This document shows, one piece after another, positions 15,685 to 25,149 of a stretch of DNA of 64,000 nt. The stretch spans positions 19,168 through 83,167 of the forward strand of contig QKED01000013.1 of NCBI GenBank assembly GCA_003252455.1. The letters are read 5' to 3'. The notes under the pieces were generated by a model. It worked only from the letters and a program-made list of their open reading frames with translations, was not told the DNA's origin and searched no databases. Each line of letters starts with the position of its first letter. Positions within the stretch are counted from its first letter, which is position 1. Position numbers and translations under genes: made by a program. The DNA comes from Gammaproteobacteria bacterium. Its GTDB lineage: Bacteria > Pseudomonadota > Gammaproteobacteria > Thiohalomonadales > Thiohalomonadaceae.

Positions 15685-17244
15685 ATGAGCGTTAGCGCCA
15701 GTTCCAAGCCGGTGGTCCTGGTCGTCCTCGACGGCTGGGGCTACTCGGAGAGCGAAGCCCACAACGCGATCCACGCCGCCAACACACCGGTGTGGGAGCG
15801 TCTGTGGCACAACTATCCCCACACCCTGGTGCGCTGCTCCGGGGCCGAGGTCGGCCTCCCCGGCGGCCAGATGGGTAATTCCGAGGTGGGACACCTCAAT
15901 CTCGGTGCCGGGCGCGTGGTCTACCAGGAGTTCACCCGCGTCAGTCGTTCGATCAAGACCGGCTCCTTCTTCACCAACCAGACCCTCACCGAGGCGGTGG
16001 ATCTGGCGGTGGCCAACGACAAGGCGGTGCATCTCCTCGGCCTGCTCTCACCCGGTGGGGTGCACAGCCACGAGGAGCACATCCACGCCATGGCCAAGCT
16101 GGCAGTGGAACGTGGTGCGCGCCTCTATCTGCACGCCTTCCTCGATGGGCGCGACACCGCGCCCAAGTCCGCCGCCGACTCCATCGCGCTGATGGAGGCG
16201 AAGTTCACCGAGTACGGTGGAGGGCGCTTCGCCTCCGTGGTGGGGCGCTACTACGCCATGGACCGCGACCACCGCTGGCCGCGCATCCAGGCCGCCTACG
16301 ACCTGATCACCGGCTGTCGCAGCGAGTTCACCGCCGCCTCGGCGCAGGCCGCGCTGGAGGCCGCCTACGCGCGTGGCGAGAGCGACGAGTTCGTCAAGCC
16401 GACCCTCATCGACACCGGCGACGGGGTGCGCACCTGCATGCAGGATGGCGACGTGCTGATCTTCATGAACTACCGCTCGGACCGCGCGCGGCAGATCACC
16501 CGGACCTTCATCGACCCTGAATTCGACGGCTTCGAGCGTGAACGGGTGCCGAAGTTGGGGGCCTTCGTCAGCCTCACAGAGTACAGTGCCGACTTCGAGG
16601 TGCCCGCCGCCTACCCCCCCGAGCGCATGCGTAACGTCTTCGGTGAGCACATCGCCAACCTCGGTTTGCGTCAACTGCGCATCGCCGAGACCGAGAAGTA
16701 TGCCCACGTCACCTTCTTCTTCAATGGTGGGCGTGAGGAGCCGTTCGAGTGGGAGGACCGCATCCTGGTCCCCTCGCCGAATGTCGCCACCTACGACCTG
16801 CAGCCAGAGATGAGTGCCCGCGAGGTGACCGCCCGTCTGGTCGATGCCATCCAGACCAACGACTACGACGCCATCATCTGCAACTTCGCCAACCCCGATA
16901 TGGTCGGCCACTCCGGTAACTTCGAGGCGACGGTGCAGGCGATCGAGGTGCTCGACGGCTGCCTCGGGCAGGTGGTCGAGGCGGTGCTTGATGTGGGTGG
17001 CGCCCTGCTCATCACCGCCGACCACGGCAATGCCGAGCAGATGCGCAGCGACGAGACCGGTCAGGCGCACACCGCGCATACCGTCAACCCGGTGCCGCTC
17101 ATCTATGTGGGTGCTCACCCGCGCCCACTGATGGGCAGTGGCACCCTAGCCGATATCGCCCCCACCCTGCTCGACCTAATGGGCGTCAACCCGCCCAGCG
17201 AGATGAATGGGCACTCCCTCATCGAGGCCGGAACGGAGGCCTGA
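15685..17244 (+). CDS. gpmI: 2,3-bisphosphoglycerate-independent phosphoglycerate mutase
   Basis: A 519-residue GpmI that interconverts 3- and 2-phosphoglycerate in glycolysis and gluconeogenesis. It is a two-domain alkaline-phosphatase-fold enzyme. The N-terminal DGWGYS metal motif, the catalytic serine in MGNSEVGH (Ser66), FLDGRDTAP, and C-terminal metal ligands in GHSGNF and [10 protein letters not shown] are present. Its stop codon overlaps the start of the envC-like gene, the same gpmI-envC pair as in E. coli. Confidence 0.97.
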   Translation: MSVSASSKPVVLVVLDGWGYSESEAHNAIHAANTPVWERLWHNYPHTLVRCSGAEVGLPGGQMGNSEVGHLNLGAGRVVYQEFTRVSRSIKTGSFFTNQTLTEAVDLAVANDKAVHLLGLLSPGGVHSHEEHIHAMAKLAVERGARLYLHAFLDGRDTAPKSAADSIALMEAKFTEYGGGRFASVVGRYYAMDRDHRWPRIQAAYDLITGCRSEFTAASAQAALEAAYARGESDEFVKPTLIDTGDGVRTCMQDGDVLIFMNYRSDRARQITRTFIDPEFDGFERERVPKLGAFVSLTEYSADFEVPAAYPPERMRNVFGEHIANLGLRQLRIAETEKYAHVTFFFNGGREEPFEWEDRILVPSPNVATYDLQPEMSAREVTARLVDAIQTNDYDAIICNFANPDMVGHSGNFEATVQAIEVLDGCLGQVVEAVLDVGGALLITADHGNAEQMRSDETGQAHTAHTVNPVPLIYVGAHPRPLMGSGTLADIAPTLLDLMGVNPPSEMNGHSLIEAGTEA

Positions 17245-18425
17245 TGGGGTCCGCGCTGCTGTGTCGCGCACTACGTTGGGGCCCCTGGCTGGCCCTGTTC
17301 GCCCTCCTCTGTACCCCCTGCGCCTGGGCGGCGGAGCCGCCGGCTGATGCCGACCTCACGGCCGAGCAGCTCAAGGCGATCAATGAGCAGATCGCCAAGC
17401 TCAACCGTAAGCTCTCGCGCACGCGTCAGACGCGGCGTGGCGAACAGGGGGAGCTGGCGCGCATCGAATCGGCCATCGGTGAGCAGACCCGGGCGCTGGC
17501 CGAGTTGGATACCCAACTGGTGGCGCAGGGCGAGGAGGAGCAGCGCCTGGTGCAGCGGCGCCAGACGCTGGAGGCGCAGCTCGCCTCCCAACGCGCCTCG
17601 CTTGAGAAGCTACTGCGTGCCGCACAGCGCCAGGATGGCCATGAGTACCTGCGCATGCTGCTCGACCAGGAGGACCCGGCGGCGGTGGGACGTACCCTGG
17701 CGTTCTACAACTACTTCCACCGCGCCCGTCAGGCGCGTCTCGACGCCCTGCGCCAGACCCAACGCCAGCTGCGCCAGGTGGCCCACGAGTTGAGCCTGCG
17801 ACGGGGCGAGATGGAGGCGACGCGCGCGCGCCAGGTAGAACAGTTGGCGGCGCTGGAGTCGCGGCGCGGCGAGCGTGAGAAGGAGATCAAGCGTCTGGCG
17901 CGACGCATCGGTCAGCAGAAGAGCGAACTCCAGGCGTTGGAGGCGGACAAACAACAGTTGGAGGGGCTGCTGCAGACCATCCAGGAGGCCCTCAACGAGA
18001 GTCGCTACGCCCTCCCGAACGGGCGTTTCAAGGAGCTGCGCGGGCAGCTGCGCTGGCCCACCCGTGGGCAGATCGGCGCGCGCTTCGGCGAGAGTCTCGA
18101 CGCCAAGAACCTCACCTGGCAGGGGGTGCTGATCCAGGCCCCCGCCGGACAGGAGGTGCGCGCCGTGGCCGGGGGTAAGGTGGTCTTCGCCGAGTGGCTG
18201 CGCAGCTACGGCATGCTCATGATCATCGACCACGGCGACGACTACATGAGCCTCTACGGCCACAACCAGAGCCTGCTGCGCAAGGCCGGTGACTGGGTGC
18301 GCCCCGGTGAGCTGATCGCCACCGTCGGTGATAGTGGTGGTCAGCGCGGCGCCGGGCTCTATTTCGAGATCCGTGTGCGTGGGCGCCCGAGCAACCCGGA
18401 GAGTTGGTGCAAGGGGAGCCCCTGA
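17244..18425 (+). CDS. envC: EnvC-like murein hydrolase activator (coiled coil + M23/LytM domain)
   Basis: 393 residues: signal peptide (about 1-30), a long Arg/Gln/Glu-rich coiled coil (about 37-255), and a C-terminal LytM/M23 domain (about 270-393). The LytM domain carries GARFGESL at the position where active M23 enzymes have a metal ligand motif of HxxxD type. The HGDDYMSLYGH segment is present and the first ligand is degenerate, as in EnvC. This fits a non-catalytic activator of AmiA/AmiB amidases during septum splitting. It is downstream of and overlaps gpmI. Confidence 0.92.
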   Translation: MGSALLCRALRWGPWLALFALLCTPCAWAAEPPADADLTAEQLKAINEQIAKLNRKLSRTRQTRRGEQGELARIESAIGEQTRALAELDTQLVAQGEEEQRLVQRRQTLEAQLASQRASLEKLLRAAQRQDGHEYLRMLLDQEDPAAVGRTLAFYNYFHRARQARLDALRQTQRQLRQVAHELSLRRGEMEATRARQVEQLAALESRRGEREKEIKRLARRIGQQKSELQALEADKQQLEGLLQTIQEALNESRYALPNGRFKELRGQLRWPTRGQIGARFGESLDAKNLTWQGVLIQAPAGQEVRAVAGGKVVFAEWLRSYGMLMIIDHGDDYMSLYGHNQSLLRKAGDWVRPGELIATVGDSGGQRGAGLYFEIRVRGRPSNPESWCKGSP

Positions 18426-18565
18426 GGCGCCCGGCGTCACCCTCAGTCGTCTGTGGGTATGGTAATCTGCCGCGCAGGTGTATGGAGTTACACCCCGGCC
18501 TTCGGCCCTGTGGGCCATTCTTAGCCTGTCGGCCCGCCCTGGTGGGCCAATGTGGAGCTTGATAG

Positions 18566-19885
18566 ATGAATCAAATGACGCGGAACTTCTTGGTCCTGAC
18601 CATTGGATTGGTGTTGGGTTTTACCCTCTCTGTGGGCGGCAATGTGCTCGCCGAGCGCGCCTCGGGCAGCGTTTTACCCATCGACGAGCTGCGCACCTTC
18701 TCTGAGATCTTCGCCAAACTGAAGGCGGACTATGTGGAAGAGGTGGACGACAAGGAGCTGATCGAGAACGCCATCCGCGGCATGCTCAGTGGTCTCGACC
18801 CCCACTCCCAGTACCTCAACCAAGAGGAGTTCGCCGAACTGCAGGTGGGGACCACCGGTGAGTTCGGTGGCCTCGGTATCGAGGTGGGCATGAGCGAGGA
18901 CGGTTTCGTAAAGGTGGTCTCGCCCATCGACGACACCCCCGCCGACCGCGCCGGGGTCAAGGCCGGTGACCTGGTGGTGCGCCTCGACGACACCCCGGTG
19001 AAGGGCATGACCCTCAACGAGGCGGTGAAGATCATGCGCGGCAAACCGGGCACCGACATCGTCCTCACCATCGTGCGCGAGGGCGAGGCCAAGCCGCTCA
19101 AGATCACCATCACGCGCGACGTGATCAAGGTGAAGAGTGTCAAGCATCGCACCCTGGAGCCGGGCTTCGGCTACCTGCGCATCACCAGCTTCCAGACCCG
19201 TACCGCCGACGATCTGGCGCGCGCCATCAGCGAGCTGCGCGAGGCCAACGACGGCAAGCTCAGCGGCCTGGTGCTCGACCTGCGTAACAACCCCGGTGGC
19301 GTGCTCAGCGCCGCCGTCTCCGTCTCCGACGCCTTCCTGGAGAAGGGCATCATCGTCTACACAGAGGGGCGCGCACGCGACTCCGAGCTGCGCTTCAACG
19401 CCACCCCGCGTGACCTGCTCGACGGTGCCCCCATCGTGGTGCTGATCAATGGCGGCTCCGCCTCCGCCTCGGAGATCGTCGCCGGTGCCCTGCAGGACCA
19501 CAAGCGCGCCATCATCATGGGCGAGACCTCCTTCGGTAAGGGCTCGGTACAGACCATCTTCCCCATGAGCAACAACACCGCAGTGAAGTTCACCACTGCC
19601 CGCTACTACACCCCCTCCGGGCGCTCCATCCAGGCCGAGGGCATCGTGCCCGACATCCAACTGGAGCCCCTGCGCCTGACCGAGGCCGAGAGCAACGGCG
19701 TAAAGGCGGTGAAGGAGCGCGACCTCACCGGTCACCTGGAAAACGCCAACGGCGAGGGTGACAAGGGCAAGGAGGGGGATGACAAGGCGAAGGAGGAGGA
19801 CGAGAAGGCGGCCCTGGCCAAGGACTACCCGCTCTACCAGGCGCTGACCCTGCTCAAGGGGCTGCGCATCCTCCAGTCCAGGTAG
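18566..19885 (+). CDS. C-terminal processing serine protease (CtpA/S41)
   Basis: 439 residues: an N-terminal signal/anchor (about 8-30), a PDZ domain (about 90-175, GLGIEVGMSEDGFVKVVSPI) and an S41 protease domain. The predicted Ser/Lys dyad is Ser300 (in SASASE) and Lys325 (FGKGSV). Carboxy-terminal proteases trim periplasmic lipoproteins and cell-wall enzymes. The acidic/lysine-rich stretch at about 390-415 is a low-complexity insert before the conserved tail. It lies 140 bases downstream of the EnvC-like gene in the place E. coli uses for yibQ, so it may act on the same septal hydrolase machinery, as inference. Confidence 0.93.
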   Translation: MNQMTRNFLVLTIGLVLGFTLSVGGNVLAERASGSVLPIDELRTFSEIFAKLKADYVEEVDDKELIENAIRGMLSGLDPHSQYLNQEEFAELQVGTTGEFGGLGIEVGMSEDGFVKVVSPIDDTPADRAGVKAGDLVVRLDDTPVKGMTLNEAVKIMRGKPGTDIVLTIVREGEAKPLKITITRDVIKVKSVKHRTLEPGFGYLRITSFQTRTADDLARAISELREANDGKLSGLVLDLRNNPGGVLSAAVSVSDAFLEKGIIVYTEGRARDSELRFNATPRDLLDGAPIVVLINGGSASASEIVAGALQDHKRAIIMGETSFGKGSVQTIFPMSNNTAVKFTTARYYTPSGRSIQAEGIVPDIQLEPLRLTEAESNGVKAVKERDLTGHLENANGEGDKGKEGDDKAKEEDEKAALAKDYPLYQALTLLKGLRILQSR

Positions 19886-19895
19886 GGGCGGGGTC

Positions 19896-20444
19896 GTGGC
19901 ACGGGCCATCGTGCCCCTCGCCGAGGGGTGTGAGGAGCTGGAGGCGGTGACCCTCATCGACCTGCTGCGGCGCGCCGGGGTCGAGGTGGTGGTGGCCGGG
20001 CTGCAGCCCGGTCCGGTGCGCGCCTCTCGCGGCGTGGTGCTGCTGCCCGATACCACCCTAGAGGCGGTGGCTGACGCCGACTTCGACATGGTGGTGTTGC
20101 CCGGTGGCCTGCCGGGTGCCGACCACCTGCGCGACGACCCCCGAGTCATCGCCCTGCTGCAGCGGGTGGATGCCGCGGGCGGCTACTGTGCCGCCATCTG
20201 CGCCGCCCCCCGGGTGCTGGCCCGCGCCGAACTGCTCGGTGGCAAGCGCGCCACCAGCTACCCCGGGACCCTCGACAAGATGGCCATCGACGGCATGACC
20301 TACACCGGTGGTGCCGTGGAGCGCGATGGACGGGTGCTTACCTCGCGCGGGCCGGGCACGGCGATGGCCTTCGCCCTCGAACTCATCGAGGTGCTGCTCG
20401 GGGCGCAGCGACGCGCCGAGGTCGAAGGTCCGCTGCTGCGCTGA
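19896..20444 (+). CDS. DJ-1/PfpI family protein (YajL-like)
   Basis: A 182-residue DJ-1/ThiJ superfamily protein. The nucleophile elbow AICAAP holds Cys102, preceded by VVLPGGLPGA (about 67-75). The acidic partner lies in the EELEAV segment near residue 14. YajL/DJ-1 proteins protect against oxidative and carbonyl stress, with chaperone or glyoxalase/deglycase activities reported for relatives. The start is GTG 19896, 10 bases after the CtpA stop, so it is probably co-transcribed. Confidence 0.9.
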   Translation: MARAIVPLAEGCEELEAVTLIDLLRRAGVEVVVAGLQPGPVRASRGVVLLPDTTLEAVADADFDMVVLPGGLPGADHLRDDPRVIALLQRVDAAGGYCAAICAAPRVLARAELLGGKRATSYPGTLDKMAIDGMTYTGGAVERDGRVLTSRGPGTAMAFALELIEVLLGAQRRAEVEGPLLR

Positions 20445-20467
20445 GTGTGCCCTGTTTCGAATCGCTC

Positions 20468-20495
20468 CCACAAAGGCCCGCAAGGGCCTTTGTGG
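20468..20495. terminator. bidirectional hairpin between convergent genes
   Basis: CCACAAAGGCCC and GGGCCTTTGTGG form a perfect 12-bp stem closed by a GCAA (GNRA) tetraloop between the stops of the DJ-1 gene and the convergent TgpA-like gene. No uridine tract follows in either direction. Confidence 0.7.
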
Positions 20496-20514
20496 CGTCT
20501 GGACCCTGCGTGGC

Positions 20515-22503
20515 TCAGTGGGCCCGGGGCAGGTGTAGTGTGGCGACCGCTCGGGCCAGCGCCTTGACGGCCTCTGGGCTTGCCCCCGGACCGTAGTGCA
20601 GGCGGGCGTACTGGGCGAGCAACGGGCCGACGGCGGGGGCGAGACGGGGGTGCTCCAATGCGAGGCGCGTGGCCAGCGCCTGGGGCCCCTCGGCGGGGTG
20701 GCGTGGGGCCCCGGCGCGGGCCAGTTTCTGGTCGAGACGGCGACGGATACGCTCCAGCGGCCCCGCTCGACGGCGGTCGCGCCAGCCCAGCCAAGCGGCC
20801 ACGGTGGCCAACAGCAAGGCGACACTGCCGACCAGGAACAGGCCCAGATCGCGCAGCTCCAGCCCGTCGAGGCCGAGGGCGCGCAGCAGGGCGCGTTGGC
20901 GCTCCTGGTTGTAGCCGATGACCCACAACTGCCAGCGGTAGTCGAGGGCATCCCACTGGTTGCGCAGGCCGCGCAGCAGCGCACTCGCCCACCCCATTTC
21001 GGGGCGCTCGCCGTCATCGAATCGGGCCTGGTCCGCACCCTCCTCCACCCGCTCAGGGGGGATCACACTGGTGGGGTCGACGCGGACCCAGCCACGCCCC
21101 TGCAGGTAGACCTCGGCCCAGGCGTGGGCGTCGGATTGGCGCACGGTAAGGGCGCCGTTGACCGGGTTGAGCTCGCCCCCTTGGTAACCGATGACGATGC
21201 GCGTGGGCACCTCGGCGGCGCGCATCAGCCAGGCGAAGGCGCTGGCGTAGTGCTCACAGAAGCCTCGACGGCTGTCGAACAGGAACTCATCCACCGGATT
21301 GGCGCCAGCGATGGGGGGACGACGGGTGTAGTAGTAGGGCTGTTCGCGAAACAGGGCGAGGGCCCGCGCCACCCGCTGTTGCGGGTCGAGCCCCTCGGCC
21401 ACCCAGCGGTGCCCGAGGGCGGTGGCCTGGCGGTTGAGGGTGCGAGGTAGGTTGGTGGCGTAGCGGCGCTGCCAGTCGGGTAGGTCGGTGTCGCGGTAGT
21501 GGGTGTAGGAGCGGATGCGGTACTGCACCGCACGCTGGATGGGGAAGCGTGCGAGCAGTTGGCGGTCCTCGCTCATGGCGTAGGGCACCGGCCACTCGGT
21601 GGGTAGGTCGAGGGCGAAGATCCAGCGTTTGCCATGGGGCTCCAGGGTCACCTGGTAATCGACCGGCGGGCCTTCGGTGTCGAGGAGGATATCGATACTG
21701 CCCTCGGTGTGCTCGTCGGGGTGCCACTCGCGTCCGTTGGTCACCCAGAGCACTGGGCCGCGCCAGTAGAGCTGGTTGCGCGCAGGTACCGGACCGTCGA
21801 AGTCGACCCGAAAGGCCACGGCTTCGGAGTCTACCAAGTCGCTGATCTGGCCCAGGCGCAGGCTGTCGGTGAGGCCGGTACGGCCCTGTTTGAAGGCATC
21901 GTTGGGCAGGCCCCAGAGGGGGCCTCCTAGGCGCGGGAAGAGGATGAACAGCAGCACCATGATCGGGAGGGCTTGGAGCAGCATCAGCCCCGCTTGGCGC
22001 AGGTAGAGTCCCAGCCGTAACCGTGCTGCATTGGGGTGTGAGAGGGCGCCGAGGGCGGTGGTGAGGGCGAGGGCGGCGAACAGTAGGTAGCCGCCAGCGA
22101 GGGGTGATTGGCTGTAGAGGAAGCCCGCCACCACCAGGAAGTAGCCGAGGAAGATCACCAGCATGGCGTCGCGTAGTGAGCGCAACTCCAGCAGTTTGAG
22201 ACAGAGCATCAGCGTGAGTAGGGCGGTGCCTGCCTCGCGTCCGAACAGGCTATGGTAGCTGCCGACCACCGCTGCAATGCCGGCCAGGGTCGCCCCCAGG
22301 CGCACGGCACGTCCGGGCAGCGCCCAGCCGCGCCGCTCCCCCTGGTAGCGCCAGAGGATCAGGGCCATGGCATAGAGGCCGAGGGGCAGGGGCATGTCGA
22401 GGGTCTGCGGCGCCACCACCAGCAGTAGGGCGCCGAGCAGGGTGAGGCGTGCGCCGCGCCCCGGCAGTGGTTCAGGCGGTTTGGATCTGCGCCACCAAAC
22501 CAT
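20515..22503 (-). CDS. tgpA: TgpA-like transglutaminase-domain membrane protein (DUF3488/DUF4129)
   Basis: About 662 residues: several N-terminal transmembrane helices (about 20-190), a periplasmic transglutaminase-like domain with a Cys-His-Asp triad, a further TM helix near 555-575 and a C-terminal cytosolic DUF4129-like tail. The triad is in RRGFCEHYASAFAWLMR, DAHAWAEVY and VDPT. P. aeruginosa TgpA of this architecture is essential. The start is taken at ATG 22503, which overlaps the DUF58 stop (TGATG); GTG 22506 is the alternative. Third gene of the moxR-DUF58-tgpA operon. Confidence 0.92.
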   Translation of the reverse strand: MVWWRRSKPPEPLPGRGARLTLLGALLLVVAPQTLDMPLPLGLYAMALILWRYQGERRGWALPGRAVRLGATLAGIAAVVGSYHSLFGREAGTALLTLMLCLKLLELRSLRDAMLVIFLGYFLVVAGFLYSQSPLAGGYLLFAALALTTALGALSHPNAARLRLGLYLRQAGLMLLQALPIMVLLFILFPRLGGPLWGLPNDAFKQGRTGLTDSLRLGQISDLVDSEAVAFRVDFDGPVPARNQLYWRGPVLWVTNGREWHPDEHTEGSIDILLDTEGPPVDYQVTLEPHGKRWIFALDLPTEWPVPYAMSEDRQLLARFPIQRAVQYRIRSYTHYRDTDLPDWQRRYATNLPRTLNRQATALGHRWVAEGLDPQQRVARALALFREQPYYYTRRPPIAGANPVDEFLFDSRRGFCEHYASAFAWLMRAAEVPTRIVIGYQGGELNPVNGALTVRQSDAHAWAEVYLQGRGWVRVDPTSVIPPERVEEGADQARFDDGERPEMGWASALLRGLRNQWDALDYRWQLWVIGYNQERQRALLRALGLDGLELRDLGLFLVGSVALLLATVAAWLGWRDRRRAGPLERIRRRLDQKLARAGAPRHPAEGPQALATRLALEHPRLAPAVGPLLAQYARLHYGPGASPEAVKALARAVATLHLPRAH

Positions 22504-23444
22504 CACCGCCCCCCGCCGTAGAGGGCCAGGGCGCTGAGGCAGCGGTGACGGTGGCCGTCGCCACTACCGAGGGGGATGCGCTGGCCGGGCAGCAGCAGGC
22601 CGTAGCGCAATCCTTGTTGTTCTGCCTCCACCACCCAGCGGGTGAGCAGGGCGAGGCGCGGCTCTACGGCGAGGCCAGGGAGCCCCTCCCAGTCGAGCCA
22701 CAGCTGTCGGCTACGGTTGCCACCGAAGAGCTTCACCTGTAACCCCTGTTCGCGCGCCTCGGCCTTCCAGTGCACGTGGCGTAGCGAGTCGCCGCTGTGG
22801 AACGGGCGCAGGGCGACGAAATCGTCGCTGCCGCGCCCGGCGCTGCCACTCTGCCCCTCGCCGCCCCCCTCTGGCAGAGGGCCACGAGGGGCGGGGCGTG
22901 GGTAGATCAGGGCCTGGCTGTCGAGCTGCGCGTAGGCCCAGGCGCGAAACAGTCCTAGCGGGTAACGTGTCTCGATGGTCAGTTCGGGGAGTGCCAGCCA
23001 GCCACGATGCTGTGAGGGGACGGGCTGCACCAGTTCGATCACGCCGGCGGCGGGGAGGTCGAAGAGCTGCTGTGACGATGGGTCGAGACCTAGGCGCAGG
23101 GCGAGGCGCTCACCGGGGCCACCATCGATACTCAGATGAAAGTGCACGGGGTCACCGGCGAAGGCGGACGGGTGGCGGCCCGCGCGCAGGGTGAGGCCGC
23201 GCAGGTTGCGATAGGTGTGCAGGATGCTCACGAGTAGCAGCCCGCCGAGGAGGAAGGTGAGGGCGAAGGCGAGGCTGTTGACGTAGTTGATGGCGCCGAA
23301 GAGCATCGCCAGTAGCACGAGGGCGAAGTGGATCCCGTGGCGGGTGGGCAGGATGTAGATGCGCCTTAGGCCCAACCTTACTTCACGCGCGGGGGTCGTA
23401 TGCCCCCAACGGCGGGCGGGTTGAGGCGCCGCCTGGGTGGCCAT
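22503..23444 (-). CDS. DUF58 (von Willebrand-like) protein
   Basis: A 313-residue protein with two adjacent transmembrane helices (about 40-80) and a DUF58 signature region (SDDFVALRPFHSGDSLRHVH, about 215-235, followed by WKAEAR). The DUF58 fold resembles a von Willebrand A domain. It is the standard partner of MoxR ATPases, which act as chaperones in assembling envelope or metal-dependent complexes. Start and stop codons overlap those of both neighbours (TGATG), showing tight coupling. Confidence 0.9.
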   Translation of the reverse strand: MATQAAPQPARRWGHTTPAREVRLGLRRIYILPTRHGIHFALVLLAMLFGAINYVNSLAFALTFLLGGLLLVSILHTYRNLRGLTLRAGRHPSAFAGDPVHFHLSIDGGPGERLALRLGLDPSSQQLFDLPAAGVIELVQPVPSQHRGWLALPELTIETRYPLGLFRAWAYAQLDSQALIYPRPAPRGPLPEGGGEGQSGSAGRGSDDFVALRPFHSGDSLRHVHWKAEAREQGLQVKLFGGNRSRQLWLDWEGLPGLAVEPRLALLTRWVVEAEQQGLRYGLLLPGQRIPLGSGDGHRHRCLSALALYGGGR

Positions 23445-24358
23445 CAGGGGATGGGGACCTCGCGGAAGTGGGCGGCGAGTTGGGTGGCCCCGAGGGGGGC
23501 TTGGTCATCGGCCGCCTGTAGGCGGTGGCCCGCCACGTAGGGGAGCAGGGTCTGCAGGTCCTCCGGCAGGACGTGGTCACGTCCTTCGAGTAGTGCCCAG
23601 GCGCGGGCGGCGCCGAGCAGTGCGAGTCCGGCACGCGGCGAGAGGCCGGCAATGAAGTGGGGCGAACGGCGGCTGTGTTCGAGTAAGGCCTGCAGGTAGT
23701 CGAGCAGTGGCTCGGCCACGTGTACTTGGGTCGCCGCCTGTTGCGCCTCGATGAGCTGCGCCGGGGTCATGCGCGGGGTGAGTTCGTGGAGCATATCGCG
23801 GCGGTCGCGCCCGGCGAGCAGGGCGCGCTCGGCGTCGCGGTCGGGATAGCCCAGTTCGATGCGCATGAGGAAGCGGTCGAGTTGCGACTCGGGCAGGGGG
23901 AAGGTGCCGATCTGGTGCGATGGGTTCTGTGTGGCGATGACGAAGAAGGGGCTGGGTAGAGGGCGGGTCTCTCCTTCGATGGTCACCTGCCGCTCCTCCA
24001 TCGCCTCCAGTAGTGCGCTCTGGGTCTTGGGGGTGGCGCGATTGACCTCGTCGGCGAGCACCACCTGGGCAAAGATGGGCCCAGGATGGAAGCTGAATTC
24101 CCCTGTTTCTCGTACGTAGATCGACACCCCGAGGATGTCGGCGGGGAGCAGATCGCTGGTGAACTGGACGCGGTTGAAGCGTAGCCCGAGTACCCCGGCG
24201 AGGACGTGGGTGAGGGTGGTCTTGCCGACCCCGGGGAGGTCCTCGATGAGCAGGTGACCACGCGCCAGCAGGCAGGCCAGCGCAAGGCGGATCTGATGCT
24301 CCTTGCCGAGGATGAAATGGCTGGTGGTCTCGATGACCTGGGTGAGTGTCTGTTGCAT
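23444..24358 (-). CDS. MoxR-family AAA+ ATPase
   Basis: A 304-residue AAA+ protein with Walker A DLPGVGKTTL, Walker B VVLADEVNRA, the MoxR motif ALLEAMEERQVTIEGE and the sensor region FFVIATQNPS. MoxR ATPases work with VWA/DUF58 partners as chaperones. ATG 24358 is chosen because conserved sequence begins shortly after it (FILGKEHQIRLAL); longer in-frame starts run into the small secreted-protein gene upstream. First gene of a moxR-DUF58-tgpA operon with overlapping stop/start codons. Confidence 0.93.
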   Translation of the reverse strand: MQQTLTQVIETTSHFILGKEHQIRLALACLLARGHLLIEDLPGVGKTTLTHVLAGVLGLRFNRVQFTSDLLPADILGVSIYVRETGEFSFHPGPIFAQVVLADEVNRATPKTQSALLEAMEERQVTIEGETRPLPSPFFVIATQNPSHQIGTFPLPESQLDRFLMRIELGYPDRDAERALLAGRDRRDMLHELTPRMTPAQLIEAQQAATQVHVAEPLLDYLQALLEHSRRSPHFIAGLSPRAGLALLGAARAWALLEGRDHVLPEDLQTLLPYVAGHRLQAADDQAPLGATQLAAHFREVPIP

Positions 24359-24386
24359 GAGGGAGATCTGGGGGCGATGGGGTGAA

Positions 24387-24692
24387 TCAGGAGGCGCCAC
24401 AGCTCTGACGGGTGCCATTGCACAGGCGGCTGAAGTCACACCCCTTGCGGCTCAGGCGGTTGTACTCCTTGACCAGGGCAACTTGGGTGAAGGTGTAGTG
24501 CTTGAGCTGGTCGCCAGCGCGTTTCGCGGTGCTCTCGTCACCTGCCTGTACAGCCTGATAGTAGGTCTGCATGATGGCGTTTTTGTCGAACAGGTACTCC
24601 TGCATGCGCGAGGATACGCTCTCACAGCTACCGGCGGCGAGGGCGTGGAGCGGGGTGAACAACATGGCGATGAGCAGGGGGCGCAGAGGCAT
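24387..24692 (-). CDS. small secreted cysteine-containing protein, unknown
   Basis: 101 residues with a clear signal peptide (MPLRPLLIAMLFTPLHALAA) and a mature part of about 80 residues holding four cysteines (SCES, GCDF, LCNG, SCGA), likely two periplasmic disulfides. It ends 28 bases before the moxR start and may be the first gene of that operon. The family was not recognised. Clean signal peptide, even cysteine number and operon-like spacing support it as real. Confidence 0.7.
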   Translation of the reverse strand: MPLRPLLIAMLFTPLHALAAGSCESVSSRMQEYLFDKNAIMQTYYQAVQAGDESTAKRAGDQLKHYTFTQVALVKEYNRLSRKGCDFSRLCNGTRQSCGAS

Positions 24693-24769
24693 GGTGGTGC
24701 ACGCTTGGGGGTAGGTGGAGACACCTTAGAACAGCCGTGCGTGGCCTGTCCATGAGGTGGATCACCCGC

Positions 24770-25096
24770 TTACTCCCGGTCGTCGAACTCGGCCAGCTCC
24801 TCCATCACGCGCTTCTTGATCGCCAGCTTGTCGTGCTCCGGTAGACCGTAGCGTTCGGCCAGGGCGCTGTAGTCTTCGTCGGAGAGGGTGACGGTGAGAC
24901 GCGGGCGCTTGGCCTTGCTGGAGGTGGGTAGGCCGATGATGCAGCGGATCTGGTCGGAGGGACTGATACCGGCCTGGCAGGCGGCGAGGCGGATGCGCGA
25001 GGCGATCTCCTCTCCGGTGTCGAAGGCCACCTGCACTGCCTTGACGGCGTTGCTGCTGCTCTTCCAGCGCTCGGGGATCTTTTTTTCGTCGGTCAT
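24770..25096 (-). CDS. hypothetical protein downstream of pspA-like gene, 108 aa
   Basis: A soluble charged protein of 108 residues with no signal peptide. The first half, around QVAFDTGEEIASRIRLAACQ, is helical. The central segment PSDQIRCIIGLP is followed by RPRLTVTLSDEDYSALAERYG. The phrase resembles short DNA-binding or regulator-like proteins, but no family was recognised. ATG 25096 is used; GTG 25102 is in frame. It follows the PspA gene by 53 bases on the same strand and is presumably the third gene of the DUF2170-PspA operon, where E. coli has a different gene (yjfK). Confidence 0.7.
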   Translation of the reverse strand: MTDEKKIPERWKSSSNAVKAVQVAFDTGEEIASRIRLAACQAGISPSDQIRCIIGLPTSSKAKRPRLTVTLSDEDYSALAERYGLPEHDKLAIKKRVMEELAEFDDRE

Positions 25097-25149
25097 AAGC
25101 ACAAACGCGTTCGGGGGCGCCGAGGCGCCCCCGGTGGGTGGATATGGGC

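Noticed and set aside
18674..20149. Long antisense open frame under the CtpA-type protease and DJ-1 genes
   Set aside because: No domain signature and poor codon character; the plus strand encodes recognised enzymes.
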